In this document: piece after piece, positions 1-7,485 of the stretch
How positions within the stretch are numbered: the stretch's first letter is position 1
Layout of the letters: each line of letters starts with the position of its first letter
Source of the DNA: Propionibacteriaceae bacterium
Lineage (GTDB): Bacteria > Actinomycetota > Actinomycetes > Propionibacteriales > Propionibacteriaceae
Length of the DNA: 11,943 nucleotides
Assembly (NCBI GenBank): GCA_030544185.1
Contig: JAUNRO010000060.1
Location: 608-12,550, forward strand
Direction: 5' to 3'
The notes under the pieces: generated by a model
The model's input: only the letters and a program-made list of their open reading frames with translations
The model's database searches: none
Told to the model about the DNA's origin: nothing
Program-made: the position numbers and the translations under genes

Positions 1-1624
1 GTCCGCCAGCCAGCGGCGCCTGGTCGCGTTCGATCGATTCCAAGACGGTGCGGGCGTCGGCGAGGTCCTGGTCGGAGAACCCGTGGTCGACGGTGCCGGC
101 GTACGCCAGCTCCGCACCGTCATGCACCGCCACCAGCAATGACCCGATCCCGTGGCCCGCTTCGCCGGGACGCCACCCGACGATGACGACCTCCTGGGTG
201 CGCGCCGGTCCGGTCTCGGGCGATCCAGCGGGCGCCTGCTGCTCGGTCTCCATCAGGTGCATCAACCAGTTCTTCTCGTCCCCGCCGAGGCGGGTGTGGA
301 TCAGCGCGAACTTTCGCGGTGCACCGCCCAGCCCCCCGTCGGGCCGCCCCGTGAGCGTGGCGATGACCTCCTTGCCCTCGATCCATTTCTCCAGCTCGAA
401 GGTCCCGGCATCCCAGATCCGCATCTTCCCGCCGCCGTATTCGCCCTTGGGGATCTCCCCCTCGAACGCCCCGTATTCCAGCGGGTGGTCCTCGGTCTGC
501 ACTGCCAGATGGTTCTTCTGCGGATCGGTGGGCGGGCCCTTCGGCACGGCCCAGGAGACGAGCACGCCGTCGCGCTCGAGGCGGACGTCATAGTGCACCC
601 GGCGCGCGTGGTGCTCCTGGATCACAAACGAATTCCCCGCCCCAGCGACGGGGGCCGCGGCGGGCACCGGCTCCGGCGTACGCGTCCGGTCGCGCATCGA
701 CCGATAGGTCGCCAATCGGTCCGGCGGCCGCGACTCGGGGGGCAGCAGCGCCACGAGGGGGTCGCCGATCTCCGCCAGCCGCTCGATCACCTGGTCCAGC
801 TCGAGGTTCGGCAGATCCGGGCGGAGCTCATCCCACGTGCGCGGCACCGCGACGGTGGGATGGAGCCGGCCTCGCAGCGAATAGGGCGCGATTGTCGTCT
901 TGCTGGCGCTGTTCTGGCTCCAGTCGAGCAGAACCTTCTGGTCGCGCAGGTCCTTCTTCATGTTGCTCACGACCAGCTGCGGGTGCAGGGCCTCCAACTG
1001 CACCGCCAGCTCGCGCGCGATGCCGGACACCTCGTGAGAGTTGAGCGTGCCGGACAGCCCCGCGTACAGGTGCAGGCCCTTGCTCCCGCTCGTCACCGGG
1101 ACCGAGGTCAGGTCCATGCCGTCGAGGACGTCGCGGATGAGGTACGCCAGCTCGACGCATTCCGCCATTCCCGCCCCGGGCCCCGGATCGAGGTCGAGCA
1201 CGAGCCGGTCCGGGTGTTGTGGGACGTCGTCGGCGTCGACGCGCCACTGGGGGACGTGGATCTCCAGGGAGGCGAGCTGCGCCAGCCAGACGAGCGTCGC
1301 GGGCTCGTCGACGAGCGGATAGGTGTTGGCGTCGGTCTTGTGGTCGATCGTGAACGTGCGCACCCACGGCGGCGTCGAGCGCGGATCGAGGTTCTTGTTG
1401 AAGAACGCCGAACCCGGCTCCTGCTCCGTGCCGACCCCGTTCACCCAGCGCTTGCGGGTCGCGGGGCGGCCCCGGGCATGCGGGACGAACCACGGCGCGA
1501 CGGCGGCGTAATAGGCGATCACGTCCCCCTTGGTGGTGCCCGTGGCCGGATACATGATCTTGTCCAGGTTCGTGACCTTGATCGTCCGGTCGCCGATCTG
1601 AACGGCGTTCCCCTTCGGCGGCAT
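1..1624 (-). CDS. ligD: LigD-type NHEJ polymerase/3'-phosphoesterase with OB-fold but no adenylation domain (C-terminus outside window)
   Basis: The ATG is at 1624 and 541 residues are visible before the left edge. The N-terminus (about 1-290) is a LigD primase-polymerase domain that fills gaps at double-strand breaks. It has the RPATRKRW stretch, LDLDP with metal-binding D144 and D146, SGSKGLHLY with H185, and LLDWSQNSASKTTIAPYSLRG with D234. Residues about 330-458 are the 3'-phosphoesterase domain that trims 3' ends: FVIQEHHARRVHYD with H338, H344 and D346, then R348 and TEDHP with H380. In mycobacterial LigD the next ~210 residues are the ATP-dependent ligase adenylation domain. Here a linker of about 17 residues leads directly to TQEVVIVGWRPGE (476-488), which matches the start of the ligase OB-fold. 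No KxDG motif is present. The frame is open throughout, so this is an in-frame loss. No Shine-Dalgarno is visible; a weak CACACT sits at the leaderless -10 position. No ku gene is in the window. Confidence 0.93.
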   Translation of the reverse strand, partial: MPPKGNAVQIGDRTIKVTNLDKIMYPATGTTKGDVIAYYAAVAPWFVPHARGRPATRKRWVNGVGTEQEPGSAFFNKNLDPRSTPPWVRTFTIDHKTDANTYPLVDEPATLVWLAQLASLEIHVPQWRVDADDVPQHPDRLVLDLDPGPGAGMAECVELAYLIRDVLDGMDLTSVPVTSGSKGLHLYAGLSGTLNSHEVSGIARELAVQLEALHPQLVVSNMKKDLRDQKVLLDWSQNSASKTTIAPYSLRGRLHPTVAVPRTWDELRPDLPNLELDQVIERLAEIGDPLVALLPPESRPPDRLATYRSMRDRTRTPEPVPAAAPVAGAGNSFVIQEHHARRVHYDVRLERDGVLVSWAVPKGPPTDPQKNHLAVQTEDHPLEYGAFEGEIPKGEYGGGKMRIWDAGTFELEKWIEGKEVIATLTGRPDGGLGGAPRKFALIHTRLGGDEKNWLMHLMETEQQAPAGSPETGPARTQEVVIVGWRPGEAGHGIGSLLVAVHDGAELAYAGTVDHGFSDQDLADARTVLESIERDQAPLAGG

Positions 1625-1684
1625 GGGTTCAGTGTGGCCCCCGGGCCCGCCGCTGGCCACCGACACCCCGACCCCCACCCTGCT

Positions 1685-1690
1685 TAGGCT
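1685..1690 (+). promoter_or_regulatory. Leaderless -10 element of the 1697 gene
   Basis: TAGGCT fits the actinobacterial -10 consensus TANNNT. Its last T is 7 nt upstream of the A of the ATG at 1697, so transcription would begin at the start codon itself. No Shine-Dalgarno precedes that ATG, which agrees with a leaderless message. No convincing -35 is visible. The element lies in the 72-bp gap between this gene and the divergent ligD. Confidence 0.6.
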
Positions 1691-1696
1691 GCCGGC

Positions 1697-2707
1697 ATGA
1701 CCAGCACCGTCGAGGCCACCTGGCCACCCCGCCCCATGACCGTGCACCGTTGGACGTCAGCCGCCACCTGGATGATGGAGTTCGCGCCCGCAGCGCTGGG
1801 TGCACGACCCAGCGACGGCGCGTGGATGGCGTCGCTGCGGTCCGCCTCCCGAGGCGCCACCTATCAGTTCGACACCATCGAGGAGGTGGCCCACTGGCTC
1901 GCCGCCAACACCGAGGGCAACGAACTCGGCGACAACATCGGCACCATCTCCTGGAGCTCCGACGATCTGTCCAAGCTCATCCAGATCAACGCCGGCAACC
2001 TATGGACCGACAACAGCGTCCGGCTCGTCGGCGTCCACGACAATGCCGCCACCGACACCCTCACCCACCTGGTCGAGGCGTGGATCGCGGAATGGGGCTA
2101 TGCCTCCTCCGGTCCGACGTTCGTGGGGCCGGGCGGTCTCACGTTCGGGGAATCGACCTGGGTGCGATCCTGGCGACTGCTGCAGCCGCCGACGATCCGC
2201 GGCATCAACCAATCCGATCACGCGCTGGGCGTCCTGTGGACCATGCCCAGGGCGAGGCTGTTCAGCAAGCCCAACCCGGCCGAGCTGGTCCCGGCGCTCG
2301 GCCAGGCGGTCGATCAGCTCGACGTGCTGATCCCGTTCTGGCCACGCGCCTGGCCGCGGGCGACTGCCCACCAGTGGTACGCCGAGTCCGCTGCCTATCC
2401 CGAACGGCGCATGACCTGGGAGAACGGGCAGGTCCAGTTCCACGGGGTGACAACGGAGAACGACCGATCGGTCGCGCTCATCGTGTTGTCGGAGCTGTGG
2501 AGCTGGTTCCACTACGACGTCGGCTTCGAAGCCTGGAACGCGCATTTTCTGGACGCGGCTCGGGTGCATGATGCGGTGATCGCGCAGAACAACATGGGCG
2601 TACGCTGGCTGATCGCTCAGGAGGAGGCCGCCCGCGCCACGGCGGCCCTGCTGCGGCGGACCGGCTCCCAGGTGGAGGTCGCCTATGAGATCCCACACTT
2701 CGAATAG
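1697..2707 (+). CDS. Trp-rich hypothetical protein (336 aa)
   Basis: I do not recognise the family. It is a complete 336-residue protein with strong G/C third-position bias, so it is very probably real. Composition is unusual: 20 tryptophans (about 6%), no cysteine and only two lysines, spread over the whole length. I see no signal peptide, no hydrophobic segment long enough to cross a membrane, and no nucleotide-binding or metal motif. Aromatic clusters include IPFWPRAWP around the middle and SELWSWFHYDVGFEAW near residues 265-280. The C-terminal part (about 285-336) looks helical and Ala/Arg-rich. The start was chosen because of the leaderless -10 placed exactly before it; a second in-frame ATG lies 13 codons downstream. 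It is divergent from ligD, but that alone does not establish a link to DNA repair. The next gene begins 135 nt downstream. Confidence 0.82.
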   Translation: MTSTVEATWPPRPMTVHRWTSAATWMMEFAPAALGARPSDGAWMASLRSASRGATYQFDTIEEVAHWLAANTEGNELGDNIGTISWSSDDLSKLIQINAGNLWTDNSVRLVGVHDNAATDTLTHLVEAWIAEWGYASSGPTFVGPGGLTFGESTWVRSWRLLQPPTIRGINQSDHALGVLWTMPRARLFSKPNPAELVPALGQAVDQLDVLIPFWPRAWPRATAHQWYAESAAYPERRMTWENGQVQFHGVTTENDRSVALIVLSELWSWFHYDVGFEAWNAHFLDAARVHDAVIAQNNMGVRWLIAQEEAARATAALLRRTGSQVEVAYEIPHFE

Positions 2708-2842
2708 CCTGCCGAGGCCGTCTGTGCTGAGTCCGACACCCACCTGCCCGACACCGCTGCGGCCGCCGGTTGGCCGGCGATGATGCTGGCCGGGCTGTGG
2801 ACCCGGGCACCACGCCGAGCGCCAGCTGAGAGACTCGGCGCC

Positions 2843-3349
2843 ATGCACATCATGACCGTCTGTCTGGGCAATATCTGCCGCTCCCCCGCCGCGGAGGCCG
2901 TTCTGGTGCGCAAGCTCACCGAGGCCGGCATCGACGGCGTGACCGTGACGTCCGCGGGCACCGCCGACTATCACCTCGGCAAGCCGCCGTTCGACCTCAC
3001 GATCGCTGAGGGCGAGGACCGGGGCTATTCCTTCCGCACCGTCGCGCAGCAGTTCGCCGCGGAGCATTTCGCCGAGGCCGACCTGATCCTGGCGATGGAC
3101 GGGGCCAACGTGACCAACATCCTCGCCCTGGCGGTGCGGCCCGAGGACCGGGCGAAGGTCGTGCGCATGGGCGCGTTCGCCAGCGACACCACCGACGGCG
3201 TCCTGGACGTCCCCGATCCGTGGGGTCATCCGCGCGAGGCGTTCGTGCAGATGTATGCCCAGCTCGAGGACGCCGCCGACGGCGTGGTCCGCGCGATCCA
3301 GGACGGCACGATCGACGACATCATCGCCGCCCAGCACGAAAGCCGCTGA
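2843..3349 (+). CDS. Low-molecular-weight protein tyrosine phosphatase (168 aa)
   Basis: This is a cytoplasmic phosphotyrosine phosphatase of the low-molecular-weight class. The phosphate-binding loop CX5RS lies at the N-terminus as CLGNICRS, with nucleophile Cys7, Arg13 and Ser14. The general acid is in VPDPWG as Asp125. The rest (SAGT, a central helical part, and ADLILAMD) matches the fold, and 168 residues is near the usual 150-165. The ATG at 2843 was chosen because the P-loop normally begins within about 10 residues of the start; the in-frame ATGs at 2780 and 2783 would add about 20 residues unlike the family. A weak GAGAG lies about 12 nt upstream. Physiological substrates cannot be read from the sequence. 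It overlaps the next gene, a membrane protein, with which it probably forms an operon. Confidence 0.92.
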   Translation: MHIMTVCLGNICRSPAAEAVLVRKLTEAGIDGVTVTSAGTADYHLGKPPFDLTIAEGEDRGYSFRTVAQQFAAEHFAEADLILAMDGANVTNILALAVRPEDRAKVVRMGAFASDTTDGVLDVPDPWGHPREAFVQMYAQLEDAADGVVRAIQDGTIDDIIAAQHESR

Positions 3350-4064
3350 GCTGTCCGCCTCGAGCGGTCGCGACAAGCCGTCGTGGGAGTCGATCCTGCG
3401 CCTGGCCGGCCTCGTCATCGCCGTGCCGCTGATGGTGTGGCTCGCGTTCAACGTGCGCCTGCCCAGCCTTGATGTGCTGCGCGCGCAGATCGAAGCCTTC
3501 GGCTGGTGGAGCTGGCTCGTTTTCCTCGGGGCGTACGCCCTAGTGGCGCTCACCCCGATCCCCGTGACCCTCATGGCCCTGACCGGCGGGGTGCTGTTCG
3601 GCATCGTCGAGGGCAGCATCCTGTCGATCCTCGGCTCGATGCTGGGCAGCATGGGTGGCTATTGGATCGCCCGGGCGCTCGGCAAGGAGACGGTGTTGCG
3701 CCTGCTCGGCTCGCGCCGCGAGACGATCGAGGAACGCCTGGGTTCGGCGGGCTTCGACGGCATCTTCATGTTGCGGGTCATGCCGGGCCTGCCGTACTGG
3801 CCGGTCAACTATGGGGCCGGCGCCCTCGGCGTCCCCTCCCGGATGTTCGCCGTCGCCTCGGCCATCGCCTCGATCCCCGGCCAGGTCTCGCTGGTCGCCA
3901 TCGGCGCCTTTGCCGCGCGCCCGGGTGTCACCGTGGGCATCGTCGTCGTCATCGCCTGGGCGGTCGTCATCACCCTCACCGTCTGGGCCTGGCGCGCCTG
4001 GAAGGGCACGGCGAGCAAGCCGTTGCCCGGGTCGGGTTCCGGGTCGCCGGATTCCGCTGAATGA
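3255..4064 (+). CDS. TVP38/TMEM64 (DedA-superfamily, VTT domain) membrane protein
   Basis: This is an integral membrane protein of the VTT/SNARE-associated family, whose members are linked to lipid handling and membrane homeostasis. Numbered from the ATG at 3255, hydrophobic segments lie near 49-66, 84-105, 107-133, 195-219 and 226-246. The family signature is clear: ALTPIPVT (98-105) with the Gly-rich stretch after it, YWIARALGKE (136-145), and LRVMPGLPYWPVNYGAG (173-189) with R174, P177 and N185. The C-terminus is a short Gly/Ser/Pro tail. The start is uncertain. The only in-frame ATG before the first membrane segment overlaps the phosphatase gene by 95 nt and gives a low-complexity Ser/Thr/Pro/Arg N-terminus that is just the other gene read out of frame. 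No GTG or TTG lies between it and residue 57. A CTG at 3351, straight after the phosphatase stop, is an alternative. The gene ends 15 nt before the convergent comEC stop. Confidence 0.86.
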   Translation: MPSSRTPPTAWSARSRTARSTTSSPPSTKAAELSASSGRDKPSWESILRLAGLVIAVPLMVWLAFNVRLPSLDVLRAQIEAFGWWSWLVFLGAYALVALTPIPVTLMALTGGVLFGIVEGSILSILGSMLGSMGGYWIARALGKETVLRLLGSRRETIEERLGSAGFDGIFMLRVMPGLPYWPVNYGAGALGVPSRMFAVASAIASIPGQVSLVAIGAFAARPGVTVGIVVVIAWAVVITLTVWAWRAWKGTASKPLPGSGSGSPDSAE

Positions 4065-4079
4065 CTGTTTCGTCGACCC

Positions 4080-6437
4080 TCACCCCGGACCCACCGCGCT
4101 CCGTCCGTCCGCACGCTGGATGACCAGTCTCGGGCTGTCCCGGGTCCCCGCGACCGCGAGCGATCCGTGCAGGTCGGTGCGCACGACCTGGCGCCCGGAC
4201 TGGGCCAACAGCCGCAGCGTCTTCGCCGCCGGGTGGCCATAATCGTTGTCCACCCCGGCACTCACCAACGCCAACCCGGCCCCGGTCGCTCGAATGAACA
4301 CCTCGTCCTGACGCCCCGACCCGTGATGCGGGACCGTCAGCACCTCTGCTCGCAGATCCGCTCCGGCCCGCACCAGCGCCCGCTGCCCGGTGGGCTCCAC
4401 GTCTCCGGTGAGGAGGACGCGCAGTCCACCGACCTCGGCCATCGCGATCACGCTCGCGTCGTTCTCCACCGCCGACTCCCCCGCCGTCGCCCCGACCACC
4501 GGCGGCACCGCCACCGGCCCGAGCGTCTGCCACCGCACCCGCCCGATCTGCCAGCGCTGACCCGGCCGCGCGAGGGCCACGGGCACGTTCCACGCGGCTG
4601 CCTCCCGGCGCACCGTCGCCGCCGTTGCCAACGGCGATGCCAACGGCGAGACCAGCAGCAACCCGACCGTCCGGCGCCCCAGCACCGCAGACCGGCCGTC
4701 GATGTGGTCGGCGTGATAGTGCGTCAGCACCAGCAGCGGGATCGACTCGACCCCGAGCTGATCCAGGCAGCGGGCCAGCAGCACCGGGTCGGGCCCGGTG
4801 TCCACGACCACCGCCGAATCCACCCCCGCCCGCAGGACCGTCGCGCTGCCCTGCCCGACATCGCACGCCACCACTTGCCAATGCCCCGGCGGCCAGCCCG
4901 GCACCACCTGCGGCTGCGCCACCAGGGCCACCATCACCGTCGCCGCGGTCAGTGTCAGCCAGCGCGAGGCCAACAAAGACCCGCCCAGCACGAGTCCCGC
5001 GACACAGCCCGCCCCGACCACCGCCAACCCGACCGGGCTCGTGGGCCAGGTCCACGCTGCCCCGGGGAACGCCGCCCCCGCCCGAGCGATCCACACGATT
5101 CCCTGCGCACACCACCCGGCCAGCCACCCTGTGAACCCGGCCACTGTCGGCACCACCATCGACAGCCCCGCCGTGGCGAACCCGAGGACGGTCGCCGGGC
5201 CGACGAAGGGACCGGCCAGCGCATTCGTGACCAGCCCGACCACTGACACCTCACCCGAGATCGCGGTGACCACCGGCTGGGTCGCCAGTTGCGCCGCGAG
5301 CGGCACTGTCACCGCCTCCGCGATCGGTCGGGGCAGCCAGGTCATCCGGTCTCGCCACAGCGCCGACCAGCCGATGATCCCCGCCGACGCCAGCACCGAC
5401 AACGCGAACCCCACCGAACGGCCGAGCCAGGGATCGATGAGCACCAACGCGATCACCGCCACGCACAGGTGCCGCGCCCCCTTGCCCGGCTGCGTGTGCC
5501 CGCCCAGCGCGGCCAGCGCGACCAGCCCCATCGCCGACGCCCGCAATACGCTCGGCTCGGTCCGGCACAGCGCGATGAACATCACCACCCCGCCGAGCCC
5601 CACCACGTGCAGCCACCGCCCCCGCACCCCCAGCCACCGTGCCGCCGTCACCAGAAACGCCAGCAACAGCGTCAGGTTCGCCCCCGACACAGCGGTCAGG
5701 TGGGTGAGGCCGGTGGTCCGGAAGTCGTCGGTGAGCGCGGGTGTCTGCAGCGAGACATCGCCCACGACCAGGGCCGGCACCAGCGCCCGGCGGTCCTCGG
5801 GCAGGTCCGCCACCGATCGGCGCAGTCCGGCCCGCACCGACTCCACCGCGACGGCTGCCGTCCCCGCCGGGCGGACCACCGACGGCGGCGAGCGAAGCGA
5901 GGCGAAGGCCACCGAGGGACCGCCGTCGGTCGGTGACAGCCGGGCAGCAGCGCGGGCCGTCGTGCCGACGATCAGCCCCTGCAACACCTCGCCCACATCG
6001 CCGGAGCCGGTCAGGTGGACCTGCTGACGCTGCAGATGCGCCGCCCCGCGGCCGTCGACCCGCCGCACCTCCACCACCGCCGTCACCGTGCGCCCACCGA
6101 AGCGGGCGTGCGTCCGGACCCGGGGGTCGCCCTTCACGACGAACTCGAGCTCGACCACGGCCCGCTCGGCCGCCAGCCCGGCGAGAGGGGAGGTGCTGTG
6201 CTGGTGATGGCGCACCCCCGACAGTGCCGCGATCACCACGAACGCCAGCGCCGTCGCCACGACGAGCGATGTCCGACGCAGCATCCCCGCCACCAGCCCC
6301 AGGGCGGCCACCGCCAGCAGCACGAGGAGGGTGGCCCTCCCCGCGCCCATGCCGATCCACGCGGCCGCCCACCCTGCGGCGGCGACCGGCACCAAGCGCA
6401 GATCCCGCACGGCCACGACCGGTCCGGGCGAGCTCAC
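4080..6437 (-). CDS. comEC: ComEC/Rec2 competence DNA-channel protein
   Basis: ComEC forms the inner-membrane channel that passes single-stranded DNA during transformation. The 785-residue protein has the full layout: hydrophobic helices at about 13-75, an OB-like DUF4131 segment (about 85-165), a competence membrane domain (about 215-500) with the hallmark HLTAVSGANLTLL (VSGAN at 250-254), and a C-terminal metallo-beta-lactamase-like domain. That domain keeps CDVGQGS, VVDTGPDP, the metal motif HYHADH (573-578), LLTGDVE, and VPHHGS, so it looks catalytically intact. The start is GTG at 6437, overlapping the comEA stop by 4 nt (GTGA), so it is translationally coupled. In many actinobacteria holA follows comEC; here a convergent membrane-protein gene follows instead. 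No frameshift or truncation is visible. Confidence 0.96.
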   Translation of the reverse strand: MSSPGPVVAVRDLRLVPVAAAGWAAAWIGMGAGRATLLVLLAVAALGLVAGMLRRTSLVVATALAFVVIAALSGVRHHQHSTSPLAGLAAERAVVELEFVVKGDPRVRTHARFGGRTVTAVVEVRRVDGRGAAHLQRQQVHLTGSGDVGEVLQGLIVGTTARAAARLSPTDGGPSVAFASLRSPPSVVRPAGTAAVAVESVRAGLRRSVADLPEDRRALVPALVVGDVSLQTPALTDDFRTTGLTHLTAVSGANLTLLLAFLVTAARWLGVRGRWLHVVGLGGVVMFIALCRTEPSVLRASAMGLVALAALGGHTQPGKGARHLCVAVIALVLIDPWLGRSVGFALSVLASAGIIGWSALWRDRMTWLPRPIAEAVTVPLAAQLATQPVVTAISGEVSVVGLVTNALAGPFVGPATVLGFATAGLSMVVPTVAGFTGWLAGWCAQGIVWIARAGAAFPGAAWTWPTSPVGLAVVGAGCVAGLVLGGSLLASRWLTLTAATVMVALVAQPQVVPGWPPGHWQVVACDVGQGSATVLRAGVDSAVVVDTGPDPVLLARCLDQLGVESIPLLVLTHYHADHIDGRSAVLGRRTVGLLLVSPLASPLATAATVRREAAAWNVPVALARPGQRWQIGRVRWQTLGPVAVPPVVGATAGESAVENDASVIAMAEVGGLRVLLTGDVEPTGQRALVRAGADLRAEVLTVPHHGSGRQDEVFIRATGAGLALVSAGVDNDYGHPAAKTLRLLAQSGRQVVRTDLHGSLAVAGTRDSPRLVIQRADGRSAVGPG

Positions 6438-7339
6438 ACCGTGAGGTGGGGAGCAAGCTCCGCGAAGGTCTTGGGCCCGACACCCGGCACCTCCTGCAGC
6501 TCCTCGATCCGGGTGAACTTCCCGTGCTGGGTGCGCCAGGCGATGATCTTCTCCGCCGTCACCGGCCCGACCCCCGGCAGCGCATCGAGCTGGGTCGCGT
6601 TGGCGGTGTTGAGATTGAGCTTGGTCCCCGCGGGCCCGGTCCCCGCGGTGCCACCGGCAGCGGCCGAGCCACCCGGCGATCCACCGGAGTCACCGCCGCG
6701 CACCTCGCTGGGACGGCCCGGCCCCCCGATCAGCACCTGCTGCCCGTCGGCGAGGACCTGCGCAAGGTTCAGTTCTCCGGGCCGGGCGTCCTCGGCGAAC
6801 CCGCCGGCGGCCTCCACCGCATCGGCGACGCGGGCACCGACCGGCAGCCGGTGCACACCCGGCTCCCGGACGTGTCCCAGCACATGGATCCGGATCGGTT
6901 CGGGTGTCGGTGAGGCTTCGGGCTGGGACGCGGCCGGCGCCTCCTCGGCGGTGACCACCACGGGAACGGAAGCCTCGACCGGGACCGCACGGGCGCGCGT
7001 CACGGCGTACGCCGCAATCAGCACCCCGATCGCCAGCACCGCGGCGATCACCATCACGTGCCGGGAGGTGAACTGGCCCAAGCCGGGCCACCAGCCGACG
7101 GACCGCTCCACACCCCCCACAGCAGCGCCCGGGCCGGCTTCGCTGGCCGCTCGCCTCGGCTCGGAGCCCGCTGCGGCGAACTCGCTGACCACAGGCCCTC
7201 TGCCCAGGACAGGCCGCGGCCGCACCACAGTCTGGAGCCCGGCCTCATCATGGTCGGGGGCCAAACCGTCGGCCACCAGCCGGTCGAGCCGCTCCCGCAC
7301 ATAGTCGGTGAGGACATCGTCATGTCTGCGTCGCATCAT
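6434..7339 (-). CDS. comEA: ComEA family DNA-binding protein with SLBB and helix-hairpin-helix domains
   Basis: ComEA is the membrane-anchored receptor that binds incoming double-stranded DNA and hands it to ComEC. The 301-residue protein has an acidic/basic cytoplasmic N-terminus (1-90), one membrane helix (about 94-112), a Pro/Ala/Glu-rich spacer, an SLBB-like domain (about 149-205, IHVLGHVREPGVHRLP), a Gly/Ser-rich linker (about 208-238) and a C-terminal tandem helix-hairpin-helix DNA-binding domain (239-301) with LPGVGP (254-259) and VPGVGP (284-289). Two consecutive ATG codons (7339 and 7336) are possible starts; an AGGTG about 6 nt before the first could be the ribosome binding site. 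The stop overlaps the comEC start by 4 nt. Confidence 0.95.
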   Translation of the reverse strand: MMRRRHDDVLTDYVRERLDRLVADGLAPDHDEAGLQTVVRPRPVLGRGPVVSEFAAAGSEPRRAASEAGPGAAVGGVERSVGWWPGLGQFTSRHVMVIAAVLAIGVLIAAYAVTRARAVPVEASVPVVVTAEEAPAASQPEASPTPEPIRIHVLGHVREPGVHRLPVGARVADAVEAAGGFAEDARPGELNLAQVLADGQQVLIGGPGRPSEVRGGDSGGSPGGSAAAGGTAGTGPAGTKLNLNTANATQLDALPGVGPVTAEKIIAWRTQHGKFTRIEELQEVPGVGPKTFAELAPHLTV

Positions 7340-7390
7340 GCCTACACCTATGCGCGGTCCGGGGCCTTTCGTGCCATGCGCGCGCGGTCG

Positions 7391-7434
7391 CCTGTGGACA
7401 GTGCTTCGAGGTCCGCCGAACCTGTGGACAGTGC
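7391..7434. repeat. Two 14-bp direct repeats resembling DnaA boxes, upstream of comEA
   Basis: CCTGTGGACAGTGC occurs at 7391-7404 and again, without mismatch, at 7421-7434. The repeat period is 30 bp, about three helical turns. The complementary strand of each copy contains CTGTCCACA, one base from the TTGTCCACA DnaA box of high-GC actinobacteria, and each copy holds the imperfect palindrome CTGTggACAG. They lie in the 146-bp non-coding gap (7340-7485) upstream of comEA. A 9-bp tandem GCGCGGACC duplication follows at 7433-7450. Function is unproven. Confidence 0.5.
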
Positions 7435-7485
7435 GCGGACCGCGCGGACCAAGCGCTTCCGGTCGGCCTGGGCGGCGCCAGCGCG

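Noticed and set aside
152..1687. Long plus-strand open frame (511 codons)
   Set aside because: It is antisense to ligD, which has clear polymerase and phosphoesterase motifs; GC-rich genes often leave the opposite strand open. The translation is Arg/His/Gly-rich with no recognisable motif.
2765..2778. GCCGG-TTGG-CCGGC hairpin after the Trp-rich gene
   Set aside because: Only 5 bp, no T-run, and such matches are frequent by chance at this GC content.
2780..2842. Earlier ATG starts for the tyrosine phosphatase
   Set aside because: They add about 21 residues before a P-loop that normally starts within the first ten residues.
2000..3652. Long minus-strand open frame (550 codons)
   Set aside because: It runs antisense to three plus-strand genes and across their boundaries. 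The phosphatase P-loop and the VTT signature prove the plus strand, and its composition is shadow-like.
3976..5127. Minus-strand frame of 383 codons overlapping comEC
   Set aside because: Gly/Arg/Ala-rich out-of-frame reading of the comEC metallo-beta-lactamase domain; likewise the 4798-6027 and 5251-6483 frames.
7433..7450. Tandem GCGCGGACC duplication as a separate element
   Set aside because: Only two 9-bp units in very GC-rich DNA; likely simple-sequence drift.
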